Source of the DNA: Inquilinus sp052078665
GTDB lineage: Bacteria > Pseudomonadota > Alphaproteobacteria > DSM-16000 > Inquilinaceae
Direction of reading: 5' to 3'
Assembly (NCBI RefSeq): GCF_052078665.1
Contig: NZ_JBQJIK010000018.1
Location: 40,045 to 104,044 of the forward strand
Length of the DNA: 64,000 bases
The translations under genes and the position numbers were made by a program. Shown piece by piece: positions 1 through 7,846 of this stretch. Within the stretch, counting starts at the first letter, position 1, and each line of letters opens with the position of its first letter. The notes beneath the pieces are model-generated. The model ran no database searches. It had not been told where the DNA came from and saw nothing but the letters and a program-made list of their open reading frames with translations.

Positions 1-80
1 GGAGCGGGGGCGCCCTGGCCATGCTGCTGCTCGCCTTGGCTGCTGCCGTCCTGCTTCTGAGGATGGCCGGCCTGTTGTGA
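1..80 (+). CDS. C-terminal end of a membrane protein (partial)
   Basis: An open frame enters from the left edge and stops at TGA 78-80. The visible residues end in a run rich in Leu, Ala and Val followed by Arg-Met-Ala-Gly-Leu-Leu, which looks like a last transmembrane helix. Only about 25 residues are inside the window, so the family cannot be named. The 88-bp spacer to the next gene contains a short AT-rich stretch (TTTACAAAAAATAACAATTG, about 110-129) that probably carries the promoter of the two-component system. Confidence 0.5.
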   Translation, partial: SGGALAMLLLALAAAVLLLRMAGLL

Positions 81-168
81 CACCGGGCTGCTGCAGGCAG
101 CGGGCGGGTTTACAAAAAATAACAATTGGACGGATGATCGCCCGCCGGCCCGCTGCGAGAATGCCGCC

Positions 169-924
169 ATGGTGGGATCCAGGAAACCCGTATCCTTCGC
201 CGCGGCCGCGCGGCCGGAAGGACAGCCGCACGTGCTGCTCGTCGAGGATGATCTCGAGATCTCCCGGATGCTGCAGGGCGTGCTGTCCGAAAGCGGCTTC
301 GCCGTCTCGGCCGCGACCGGCGCGGCCGCGATGGATTCGGTGCTGGGCCTGGCCCAGATCGACCTCGTCGTGCTCGATCTCATGCTGCCGGGGGAGGACG
401 GGCTCAGCATCTGCCGCCGGCTGCGGGCCGCGTCGGCGATCCCGATCATCATGGTGACGGCCCGCGGCGACGCGGTCGACCGGATCATCGGGCTGGAGAT
501 CGGGGCCGACGACTACCTGCCCAAGCCGTTCGATTCCCGCGAGCTGGTGGCGCGCATCCGGGCGCTGCTGCGGCGCGCCCAGGGCGGGAACGGCGGCGGC
601 CGCCTGCGCCCGCTGCGCTTCGCCGGCTGGCGGATCGATCCGGCGTCACGGCAGTTGCACGACCCAGACGGGGTCCAGGTCGCCATGACCAGCGTCGAAT
701 TCGACCTGCTGGCGGCGCTGTGCCGGCACCCCGGCCAGGTGCTGTCGCGCGACCAGCTGATCGAGCTGACCCACAGCGGCCTGGCCAGCCCGGTCCAGCG
801 CAGCATCGACGTGCATGTCAGCCGGATCCGGCAGAAGATCGAGCCCGACCCCGACAACCCGCGCTACATCAAGACGGTGCGCCTCGGCGGCTACATGTTC
901 ACCGAGCGGGTCGAGCAGGCCTGA
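169..924 (+). CDS. OmpR/PhoB-family response regulator
   Basis: 251 residues. It has an N-terminal receiver domain (about residues 20-135): acidic pair in VEDD, phospho-acceptor Asp70 in VLDLMLPGEDG, conserved Thr in MVTAR and Lys in KPFD. A C-terminal winged-helix output domain (about 150-245) carries the OmpR-type SRDQLIE and DVHVSRIRQKIE segments. It is phosphorylated by the kinase that follows and binds DNA. Its stop overlaps the kinase start (ATGA at 921-926 region), so the two are translated together. The start at 169 leaves about 20 residues ahead of the receiver fold; a later start is possible, but no other ATG lies before the receiver. The MipA/OmpV gene downstream is the obvious candidate target. 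Confidence 0.93.
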   Translation: MVGSRKPVSFAAAARPEGQPHVLLVEDDLEISRMLQGVLSESGFAVSAATGAAAMDSVLGLAQIDLVVLDLMLPGEDGLSICRRLRAASAIPIIMVTARGDAVDRIIGLEIGADDYLPKPFDSRELVARIRALLRRAQGGNGGGRLRPLRFAGWRIDPASRQLHDPDGVQVAMTSVEFDLLAALCRHPGQVLSRDQLIELTHSGLASPVQRSIDVHVSRIRQKIEPDPDNPRYIKTVRLGGYMFTERVEQA

Positions 925-2270
925 TGCGCATCCTGGGCCGCCTGATACCGCGCAGCATCGCCACCCAGATCACCGGGATCGTCGCCGCCTCGGTGCTGCT
1001 CGGCATCGGGCTGACCGCCGCCCTCTCCTTCCTGTTCTTCGACGGACCCGGCATGAAGGACGGGACCTATCTCTCGGCGGCGGGGATCGCCAAGATCACC
1101 CAGGTGGTCCGGGACGCCGAAACCACCGAAGACATCGACGCGGTTCTCGCCGTCATCCGGCGGGCTGATTTCGATGTCGCCCGGGTCCCGCTGGCCGAAC
1201 TCGCGGCCTTGCCCGACAACCCGCCCATGCCGATCCTGCCCAGCCTGGTCGCCCATCAGCTCAAAGCCAACTGGGGCATCCAGGTGCTTGCCGGAGGCCG
1301 GTTCCCGCCGGACACGGCCTACCGTCTCGCTGTGCAGATCGACGATCGGTCCGCGCTGCTGTTCGAGGCGCCGACCCTGGCCGGCCAGTGGCGGATCATC
1401 CTGGGTCCCACGGTCCTGATCATCATCATCATGATCGTGTTCGTCCCGTTCCTGTCGATCTACGCGGTGCGCTGGATCATCGCGCCGCTGTCGGCGCTGG
1501 GGGCGGCGGCCGAATCCTTCGGGCGCTCGCCCGACGACGACCGGCTGGTCAGCCGCGGGGGGCCGCGCGAGATCGGCCAGGTCGCCGGTGCCCTGAACAC
1601 GATGCGCACGCGCATCCGGGCCCTGATCGACGACCGCACCCGCATGCTGGCCGCGATCAGCCACGACCTGCGGACGCCGCTGACCCGCCTGCGGCTGCGC
1701 GCCGAGCGGATCGAGGATCCGGAACTGCGGGACGGCATCCTGTACGAGGTCGTCCGGATCAGCGGCATGCTCGACGAGACGCTGGAGTATCTGCAGCCCG
1801 GCATCCGCGAAGAGCGGATGTCGCCGGTCGACCTGTCGAGCCTGCTGCAGACCGTCTGCACCGAATTCGGCGATGTCGGGCACAGCGTCGCCTATGCCGG
1901 GCCGCCGCGCCTGGCCTGGGTCTGCCGGCCCAATGCGCTGACCCGTGCGGTCAGCAACGTCGTCGACAACGGCGTCCAGCACGGCTCGGCGGTGCGGGTC
2001 GGCCTGCAGTTCGGCGAGGGCGGCGTGGCGGAGATCGAGGTGGCGGATGACGGTCCGGGCATTCCCGCACCGCTGCGCGAGAAGGTCTTCGATCCGTTCT
2101 TCAAGGGCGACGACAGCCGGCCCGCGACCGCGGGCCGGGGCTTCGGGCTAGGCCTTTCGATCGCACGCGACGTCATCCGCGGCCATGGCGGCCGGATCGA
2201 ACTGCTCGACCGCGTGCCGCACGGCCTGATCGTCCGGATGTCGCTGCCTGCCTCCGGAAACATCTCTTAA
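924..2270 (+). CDS. Sensor histidine kinase (EnvZ-like HAMP kinase)
   Basis: 448 residues from the ATG that overlaps the regulator stop. Residues about 12-35 form the first membrane helix. A periplasmic sensor region of about 130 residues follows, then a second helix rich in Ile, Val and Met (about 155-180) and a HAMP linker. The H-box is AAISHDLRTPLTRLRLRAERI-like with His247. The N-box (NVVDNGVQHG), G1 (DDGPGI) and G2 (GFGLGLSIARDV) are all intact, so it should be an active inner-membrane kinase. The sensor region shows no recognisable ligand domain. It forms a two-component system with the preceding regulator. The order regulator-kinase-mipA suggests an envelope stress or small-molecule signal, which is inference. 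Confidence 0.93.
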   Translation: MRILGRLIPRSIATQITGIVAASVLLGIGLTAALSFLFFDGPGMKDGTYLSAAGIAKITQVVRDAETTEDIDAVLAVIRRADFDVARVPLAELAALPDNPPMPILPSLVAHQLKANWGIQVLAGGRFPPDTAYRLAVQIDDRSALLFEAPTLAGQWRIILGPTVLIIIIMIVFVPFLSIYAVRWIIAPLSALGAAAESFGRSPDDDRLVSRGGPREIGQVAGALNTMRTRIRALIDDRTRMLAAISHDLRTPLTRLRLRAERIEDPELRDGILYEVVRISGMLDETLEYLQPGIREERMSPVDLSSLLQTVCTEFGDVGHSVAYAGPPRLAWVCRPNALTRAVSNVVDNGVQHGSAVRVGLQFGEGGVAEIEVADDGPGIPAPLREKVFDPFFKGDDSRPATAGRGFGLGLSIARDVIRGHGGRIELLDRVPHGLIVRMSLPASGNIS

Positions 2271-2331
2271 CATAACTTAAAACCAGCCTGTTCCGCCGGC
2301 TTCTATTCTCGCGGCTCAATCGAGTCACGGG
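2271..2331 (+). promoter_or_regulatory. Short AT-rich spacer before mipA
   Basis: Directly after the kinase stop the sequence turns AT-rich (ACATAACTTAAAACC, about 2271-2285), with repeated TTAA steps resembling OmpR-type direct-repeat binding sites, before returning to high GC. It is the likely promoter or operator for the MipA/OmpV gene. This is inferred from composition and position only. Confidence 0.35.
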
Positions 2332-3213
2332 ATGAACCGAATGCCAGCATCACTGTCGACCGCCGTCTCTTCTTCTTGGCGAAATATCCGTCGGACCAGG
2401 ATTTGGCCGCCGTTCGCCTTGGCCGGCGCCTGTGTGGTCCTGGTAGCGACCAGCATGCGCGCGGAGGCCCAGGACGCGATCATCGTGCCGCTGGAAGACG
2501 CTCCGGCCCCGGAGGCCGCCAGTCCCAGCGGCGACTGGACCTTCATACTCGGCGGCGGCGCCTGGATCGCGCCGAGCTACGAGGGCTCCGACAAGTTCTC
2601 GGTGTCACCGCTGCCCTTCGTCTCGATCAACTGGCGGGACCGGGTCTTCCTCGACATGGAGCGCGGGCTCGGCGTCAATGTCGTGCGCACCGACGCGCTG
2701 CGGCTGGGTGTGTCGATCGGCCTCGCGCCGGGGCGGGACGAGGATGACGAGGATCACCTGAAGGGTCTCGGCGACATCGACACGGCCGCGCGCGGCCATG
2801 TCTTCGGCTCCTACTCCTTCGGCATGTGGCAGATCGGCCTCGACGTGGCCAAGGATTTCGGCGGCAGCGAAGGCCTGCAGGTCCGGCCCGACATATCGGT
2901 GAAGGTGCCGCTGTCCGAGAGCTGGACCCTGTCGTCCGGCATCTCCGCCACCTGGGCCGACGACGACTACATGCAGACCTTCTTCGGCGTCTCGTCGTCG
3001 CAGTCCAGCAAGTCAGGGCTGGATCGCTTCGACGCCGGGGCCGGGTTCAAGAGCGTCGATTTCAGCGTCGGGCTCCGCTGGACGTTCTCCGAGAGCTGGT
3101 TCGCCATGGCGAATGTCGGCGTCGGCGTCCTGCTCGGCGACGCGGCGGACAGCCCGATCACCGAGAGCCAGGTGCAGCCCTCGGTCGGGCTGGCGGTCGG
3201 CTACCGGTTCTGA
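2332..3213 (+). CDS. MipA/OmpV family outer-membrane protein
   Basis: 293 residues. A long basic N-terminus is followed by a hydrophobic segment ending in SMRAEAQ (residues about 24-47), consistent with a signal peptide. The mature part starts with a Gly-rich strand and the family-typical sequence APSYEGSDKFSVSPLPFVSINW, then alternating amphipathic strands, and ends in an aromatic C-terminal residue (YRF), as expected of a beta-barrel inserted by the Bam machinery. MipA/OmpV proteins are outer-membrane scaffolds or porins often placed beside two-component systems. Its position right after a regulator-kinase pair suggests control by that pair. A second ATG three codons in (2341) could be the true start. 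Confidence 0.85.
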   Translation: MNRMPASLSTAVSSSWRNIRRTRIWPPFALAGACVVLVATSMRAEAQDAIIVPLEDAPAPEAASPSGDWTFILGGGAWIAPSYEGSDKFSVSPLPFVSINWRDRVFLDMERGLGVNVVRTDALRLGVSIGLAPGRDEDDEDHLKGLGDIDTAARGHVFGSYSFGMWQIGLDVAKDFGGSEGLQVRPDISVKVPLSESWTLSSGISATWADDDYMQTFFGVSSSQSSKSGLDRFDAGAGFKSVDFSVGLRWTFSESWFAMANVGVGVLLGDAADSPITESQVQPSVGLAVGYRF

Positions 3214-3264
3214 GGCCGCCCGGGCCGGATCGTGTTCGTGCTCGAAGCCCTGGAGGACCACATC

Positions 3265-3396
3265 ATGACCCTCGCCATGCTCTGGCTCGGCGGCATCGTG
3301 CTCTGTGCCGCGCCCTATCTCTGGGCCCTGTGCCGCGCCGCCCGGGAGTCGGCGCGGCCGCTGCCGCCGCGCGACCCGCCTCGGCGCACCAAATAA
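3265..3396 (+). CDS. Small single-pass membrane protein (43 aa)
   Basis: A 43-residue frame starts at ATG 3265 with an SD-like GGAGG at 3252-3256. Residues 1-22 are strongly hydrophobic (MTLAMLWLGGIVLCAAPYLW), followed by a basic, Pro-rich tail (PLPPRDPPRRTK). It stops at TAA 3394-3396, two bases before a strong hairpin terminator. SD, codon use and terminator together support a real gene, probably cotranscribed with mipA. No family is recognised. Confidence 0.55.
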   Translation: MTLAMLWLGGIVLCAAPYLWALCRAARESARPLPPRDPPRRTK

Positions 3397-3398
3397 GC

Positions 3399-3424
3399 GA
3401 GGCGGCGGGAGAACCCGCCGCCTC
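3399..3424 (+). terminator. Strong hairpin between convergent genes
   Basis: A perfect 11-bp stem (GAGGCGGCGGG / CCCGCCGCCTC) with an AGAA loop lies between the plus-strand small membrane gene and the end of the minus-strand RTX gene. No clear T-run follows on the plus strand. It may serve both directions. Confidence 0.7.
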
Positions 3425-3450
3425 AGTCGTTCTCGTCCTTGAACAGGTGG

Positions 3451-6400
3451 TCAGAGCACGAAGTCGCTCACCGCCATGATGCCGTTCAGCCCCTGCAGCA
3501 CGATGTGGAAGTCCGACGCGCCGTCGCCGTTGATGTCGCCGGCCACGGTGATGACGCCCGAGTTGGTGTTGAGGGCGCGCAGCTCGCCGGCATGGTTCGA
3601 AAAGACCGCCGAGCCGATGAAGGTGAAGGCCTGGTTGCCCGCCAGGCTGGTGTTGGCGTCGATGGCGGAGAGATCGATGCGGTCGCTCTGCGCACGGATG
3701 AAGTCGATGACCACGTCGGCATTGGCGCCGACGGTGCTGTCGCCGACCGCGGAGAAGGCGAAGCGGTCGGCCCCGGTGCCGCCGGACAGCGTGTCCCGTC
3801 CCGCGCCGCCATTGATCACGTCGTTGCCCTCATAGCCCCTGAGGACGTTGTCGGCGACATTACCCGTCAGCGTATCGCCGCCCTTGCCGGCATTGACGAC
3901 CTCGATGCCGATCAGGATGTCGCCCTGCGCCTCGCCGCCGCTGCCGATGCCGGTCGCGAGATTGACCGTGATCGCGTCGGTGCTGCCGTAGTAGCTGACG
4001 GTGTCGGCGCCGGCTCCGCCATCGAGGATGTCCGCCCCCGCGCCGCCGCGGAGGAAGTCGACGCCGGCGCGGCCGTAGAGGGTGTCGTCGCCGTCGCCGC
4101 CATCGAGATTGTCGTGCCCGGCCGCGCCGATCTGCGGCGAGGTCGGCGGCGGCGGCGTCACCGAGACGTTCAGCTCATAGGTGGCGCCGGTGGGGACGGT
4201 CTGCTCGGGCAATCCCGTGTCGTTGTTGTATTGCCCGACCAGGAGGTAGTAGTCCCCGGTCTCCGCCACCTTGAAGCTGAACATCGAGTCCGTCCGGCGG
4301 GTGGAGCCGGGGTCGTTGCCGCCGTCGTCGTTGAAGGCGACCACGGTGCCGTCGGCCCGCACCAGCCACAGGAAGCTGTCGCTCAGCCCGGCCGAGGTGT
4401 GGTCGATGTCGGCGGTGATGAGCGTCCCCGCAGTCACCGTCAGCTTGTAGTAGCCGCCCTGGCCGTTGCCGGTGGCGTTGACCGTCGAATGCGCCAGGGT
4501 GGTCGCGTTGCCGATGTCGGCATCGGCGGCCAGCGAGAAGTTGTTGGTCAGGGTATAAGCGGCGGCGACCGAGTTGTTGGTCGCGCTCGGTGCCAGCGTG
4601 GCGTAGCCGTTGCCCATGCCGACGCCGGTGACCGGGAAGGGAACGAAATCGCCGTCGAGCGTGTCGTTCCCGGCGCCTCCCTTCAGGACGTCGTCGCCGC
4701 CCTGTCCGGCCAGCTTGTTGGCGAGGGCATCGCCGGTTAGCTGATCGTTGTGGGCGGAGCCGGCCAGGCCCTCGATCGAGATGTAGGTCTCCGGATGCGA
4801 GCCCGGCACGAGGAGCGAGACATTGACCCCCGTGGCGCTGCCGTAATAGGCGGCCATGTCCAGGCCGGCGCCGCCGTTCAGCGTGTCCAGCCCGCCGCCG
4901 CCGGCGAGGACGTCGTCGCCCGCGGCCCCCGACAGGACGTTGGCGCCGGTGTTGCCGATCAGCGTGTCGCCGAACTTCGAGCCGATCACGTTCTCGATGT
5001 TCGCCAGCGTGTCGAACTGGTGCGTCGTCGTGGTGTCGCCTTCGCCGTCGCCGCCAAAGGCGGTGCCGGTCTGGAGGTTGACGGTCACGCCCTCGGTCGC
5101 GGGAGTCCGCGGCGGGCCGAACATCGGCTGGCGCTCGTCCAGCGTGTAGTCGGCCGTGTCGATGCCGGCGCCGCCGTCCAGGAAGTCCGCCCCGGCGCCG
5201 CCGATGAGGAGGTCGTTGCCGGCCTCGCCGTTCAGCACGTCGCCGTCGCGGGCGCCCTCGAGCTTGTCGTCGCCGTTGCCGCCGCTGAGGACGTCGCCGC
5301 CGCCCAGGCCGAGGAAGTAGTTGTTCGAATCGTTGCCGACGAAGCGGTCGATGCGGTCGTCCGACCCGATCAGGTTCTCGACGCTGAAGAAGGTGTCGCC
5401 GGACGCCGTACCGCCGGCGGCGACGTTGGTCACCAGGTTGACCAGCAGCTGGAACGGGCTCTCCAGGCTGAAATCGACCGTGTCGTTGCCGTCGCCGCCG
5501 CGGAAGATGTCGACGCCGGCCATGCCGCGCATGATGTCGTCGCCGGCGCCGCCTTCGAGGATGTCGTTGCCCTTGCCGGCATTGATCGTGTCGTTGCCGT
5601 CCTCGCCATACAGCCGGTCGTCGCCGTCGTTGCTGTCGGGGCCGGTGATGATCGGCAGGGTGTTGTTGCGGTCGCGGCTGTCATTGGTGTCGGCGCCGCC
5701 GACGATGATGTCGTCGCCGGAGCCGCCATGGATCTCGTCGGCGCCGTTGCCGCCGTCGATCCGGTCGTCGCCGCCGCCGCCCAGCAGCTCGTTGTCGCCG
5801 TCATTGCCGATGATGATGTCGAGGAAGGCGCTGCCGACGCCCTTCTCGATATAGTAATCGGTCGCGTCGGCATTGTGGCCGTCGAAGATGGCGACGTTGT
5901 TGGCGTGGCCGTTGACGCTGGAGAAACGGCCCTCGCGCAGGTCCAGGATGGTGCTGCTGGTCGAGCCGGAGAAGTCGACCGTGTCATGGCCGCCGGTGTC
6001 GTGGATCACGAAGCCGATGTCCTGGGTCGGCCCGCTCGCCGTCAGCGTGTAGCCCAGCCGCGTGCTGCCGAAGCCGTAGACGTCGTCGCCGGTGTTGAGC
6101 TGGATGTCCTGATAGCTCCGGATGTTGTTCGTCACCGTGGAGAAATAGTGCCGGATGACGGCCTCGATATCGGCGATGCCCGGCGTGGTGTTGGTCCAGG
6201 CCGTGGTGCCGCCGATGTCGATATTGTCGAAATATGACATCACCGAATATTGCTGGTTGTCGTAGACCCACCTGGCGTCGTTGTAATAGGTGATCTGCGG
6301 GCCGCCGGGGCCGCCGTAATTGTAGAAGCCCGGATGGTTCAGGCCGAATTCATGGCCGAACTCATGGATGAAGGTGTTGAAGATATAGCCGCCCGGAGAG

Positions 6401-6873
6401 GTCGCGTCCGGCTCGGTGTCGTGGAAGCGCTGCCCGACGCTGACATAGCGGCCGGCGGAATAGGCGCTGCCGTCGTCCTGCTCGCCCACCTCCGGGCTGA
6501 CCACTTCGAGATAGTCGGTGGCCGCGTTGAAGGGCCGGTCGGTGACGATCTGGAACTCCAGCGGCGTCACCGCAGACCACATCTGCAGCGCCCCGATCGC
6601 GGCCTCCAGATAGGCCGGATGGTCGCTGAGCTCGGACAGGTTCACCACGATCGCCGATTGCGCCATCGCCGGCGTCAGCGGGCGGTTCAGCGCCCCCAGG
6701 TAAGTGAGATAGGTCTCGTAATTGGTGTCCTTGTTATACGGATTGTCCGGAGTCTGGTCGATATTCTGCCAGTTCTGAAGATCCTCCGGGCTGACCGTGA
6801 ATGAGCCGGCGCTCGTCTGTCCGGTCGGGGTGGAATGTTCCTGCTTGTAGCCCATCTGGCATAGGACGCACAT
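3451..6873 (-). CDS. Serralysin-like RTX zinc metalloprotease
   Basis: 1140 residues. The zinc site HEFGHEFGLNHP is at 170-181 (His170, Glu171, His174, His180) and the Met-turn SVMSYF is around Met212, so this is a metzincin of the M10B/serralysin type. The protein then carries many nonapeptide RTX calcium repeats (GGxGxDxLx type) in at least five blocks between about 350 and 1060. A beta-sandwich segment resembling a bacterial pre-peptidase C-terminal (PPC) domain interrupts them at about 730-880. The C-terminus ends in DFVL, like type I secretion signals of serralysins, so it is expected to be exported by a type I system and to fold in extracellular calcium. No T1SS genes are in the window. 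At 1140 residues it is more than twice the size of classical serralysins. The start has an AAGGGGGA SD and the N-terminus is MCVLC. Confidence 0.9.
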   Translation of the reverse strand: MCVLCQMGYKQEHSTPTGQTSAGSFTVSPEDLQNWQNIDQTPDNPYNKDTNYETYLTYLGALNRPLTPAMAQSAIVVNLSELSDHPAYLEAAIGALQMWSAVTPLEFQIVTDRPFNAATDYLEVVSPEVGEQDDGSAYSAGRYVSVGQRFHDTEPDATSPGGYIFNTFIHEFGHEFGLNHPGFYNYGGPGGPQITYYNDARWVYDNQQYSVMSYFDNIDIGGTTAWTNTTPGIADIEAVIRHYFSTVTNNIRSYQDIQLNTGDDVYGFGSTRLGYTLTASGPTQDIGFVIHDTGGHDTVDFSGSTSSTILDLREGRFSSVNGHANNVAIFDGHNADATDYYIEKGVGSAFLDIIIGNDGDNELLGGGGDDRIDGGNGADEIHGGSGDDIIVGGADTNDSRDRNNTLPIITGPDSNDGDDRLYGEDGNDTINAGKGNDILEGGAGDDIMRGMAGVDIFRGGDGNDTVDFSLESPFQLLVNLVTNVAAGGTASGDTFFSVENLIGSDDRIDRFVGNDSNNYFLGLGGGDVLSGGNGDDKLEGARDGDVLNGEAGNDLLIGGAGADFLDGGAGIDTADYTLDERQPMFGPPRTPATEGVTVNLQTGTAFGGDGEGDTTTTHQFDTLANIENVIGSKFGDTLIGNTGANVLSGAAGDDVLAGGGGLDTLNGGAGLDMAAYYGSATGVNVSLLVPGSHPETYISIEGLAGSAHNDQLTGDALANKLAGQGGDDVLKGGAGNDTLDGDFVPFPVTGVGMGNGYATLAPSATNNSVAAAYTLTNNFSLAADADIGNATTLAHSTVNATGNGQGGYYKLTVTAGTLITADIDHTSAGLSDSFLWLVRADGTVVAFNDDGGNDPGSTRRTDSMFSFKVAETGDYYLLVGQYNNDTGLPEQTVPTGATYELNVSVTPPPPTSPQIGAAGHDNLDGGDGDDTLYGRAGVDFLRGGAGADILDGGAGADTVSYYGSTDAITVNLATGIGSGGEAQGDILIGIEVVNAGKGGDTLTGNVADNVLRGYEGNDVINGGAGRDTLSGGTGADRFAFSAVGDSTVGANADVVIDFIRAQSDRIDLSAIDANTSLAGNQAFTFIGSAVFSNHAGELRALNTNSGVITVAGDINGDGASDFHIVLQGLNGIMAVSDFVL

Positions 6874-7332
6874 GTGTTCCCCCTTGATGTTGGCCCTGGC
6901 ATGGGTCCGTGTCGGGTCGGCGCAAGAGGCGGCGAATCAGATCCCGTTCACGGAGGCCGTGACAGCTTCGGCCGTGGTGTCAGCTGCTCGCGATGAAGGT
7001 TTCATCAGCCGTCGGCGCCGGACGCTGTCCGCCGCTCGCACTCAGCGCGTCCGCGCCGCGCCCTGGGCATCACGGCGCTGACATCGGCCCGAAAGCGGCG
7101 TCTGTGCCGGCACGGACGATGCAGGACCAGCCGGGATCGATATGGGCGCCAAACAGCGACGCCGCGGCAGTCCCGACGTGAATCCGATGCTCATGGTTGT
7201 CGATGTCCCCCTGTTTGCGGTTCGCAGTCTGTCGACACACCGGGCCGAGAAACGTCACCCGTCACTCGTCCAACCGCTGCGGCCATTTCTTGACGGACGC
7301 CGATCAACAACGGCGCCACACCATGGCTCTTC

Positions 7333-7352
7333 CACCTCTCAAACGAGAGGTG
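7333..7352. repeat. Perfect 8-bp stem-loop
   Basis: CACCTCTC, an AAAC loop, then GAGAGGTG. It has no following T-run. It could be an attenuator, a processed 3' end or an operator; nothing else marks its function. Confidence 0.4.
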
Positions 7353-7565
7353 AAGCGCGATTCAGCATCTCGACTGTCTGCGCACCTCTGGCCGTCATCC
7401 TTCGGCAATGTAGCGGCCGCCGCAATCAAAAAATCTCTCATATCCGGTTACATCTGGGGGTTTTGTTGGTGTGCATACAGCTGTTCTCGCCGAAGGAAGA
7501 CAGATATTTCCAGAAAGCCTATCCTTTTATGCAATAGATTATCCGAAATTATCGTCAAAACCGTT

Positions 7566-7587
7566 CAATCGACTGAGCGGTCGATTG
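7566..7587. promoter_or_regulatory. Perfect inverted repeat upstream of nrdB
   Basis: CAATCGAC, six bases, then GTCGATTG, in the AT-rich part of the spacer and about 260 bp before the nrdB start. The symmetric 8-bp arms with a 6-bp centre fit a dimeric repressor site. The protein that binds is unknown. Confidence 0.35.
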
Positions 7588-7846
7588 CTGCGAATTGTGC
7601 GCGGCGCAGTATGACCGACTTTTCTTTTGCAACCGACAGGACCGCGGCGAAGCGGCGTCCGCGGCAGGCCGCATGCGATGGCGTCGCGATCCGGAGGCGC
7701 CGGCCGCTACAAGACCTAGCGTAATCCTTGCCGTCAGTGGCCACATCTTGTAGGGTTCTCGACCCCGCATCGCTGCCCGGACCTCGCGGTCCACGGCGCC
7801 GGGGCCGAGGACGCCGATCAACCCCGCCGTGAGCCGAGAAACGCCC

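Larger units (their letters stand above)
6874..7846. other. Long intergenic region between the RTX gene and nrdB
   Basis: 973 bp with no convincing gene. Frames present have unlikely composition and no SD. GC content falls clearly between about 7400 and 7620, where promoters are likely. It holds two perfect inverted repeats (listed separately). I looked for, and did not see, a clear pair of NrdR boxes upstream of nrdB. Confidence 0.5.

Noticed and set aside
4600..6000. Regular short repeats suggesting a CRISPR array
   Set aside because: The periodicity is the nonapeptide RTX coding repeat in frame with the protease; there are no identical repeats with unique spacers.
3439..6237. Two long plus-strand frames opposite the RTX protease (about 430 and 495 codons)
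   Set aside because: They are mirror images of the repetitive, GC-rich RTX coding region; their Val/Ala/Asp-rich products have no SD or domain, while the minus strand shows a clear protease.
7142..7724. Two overlapping plus-strand frames in the nrdB upstream region
   Set aside because: No SD, unnatural Arg/Ser-rich composition that changes across the AT-rich patch, and no recognisable domain.
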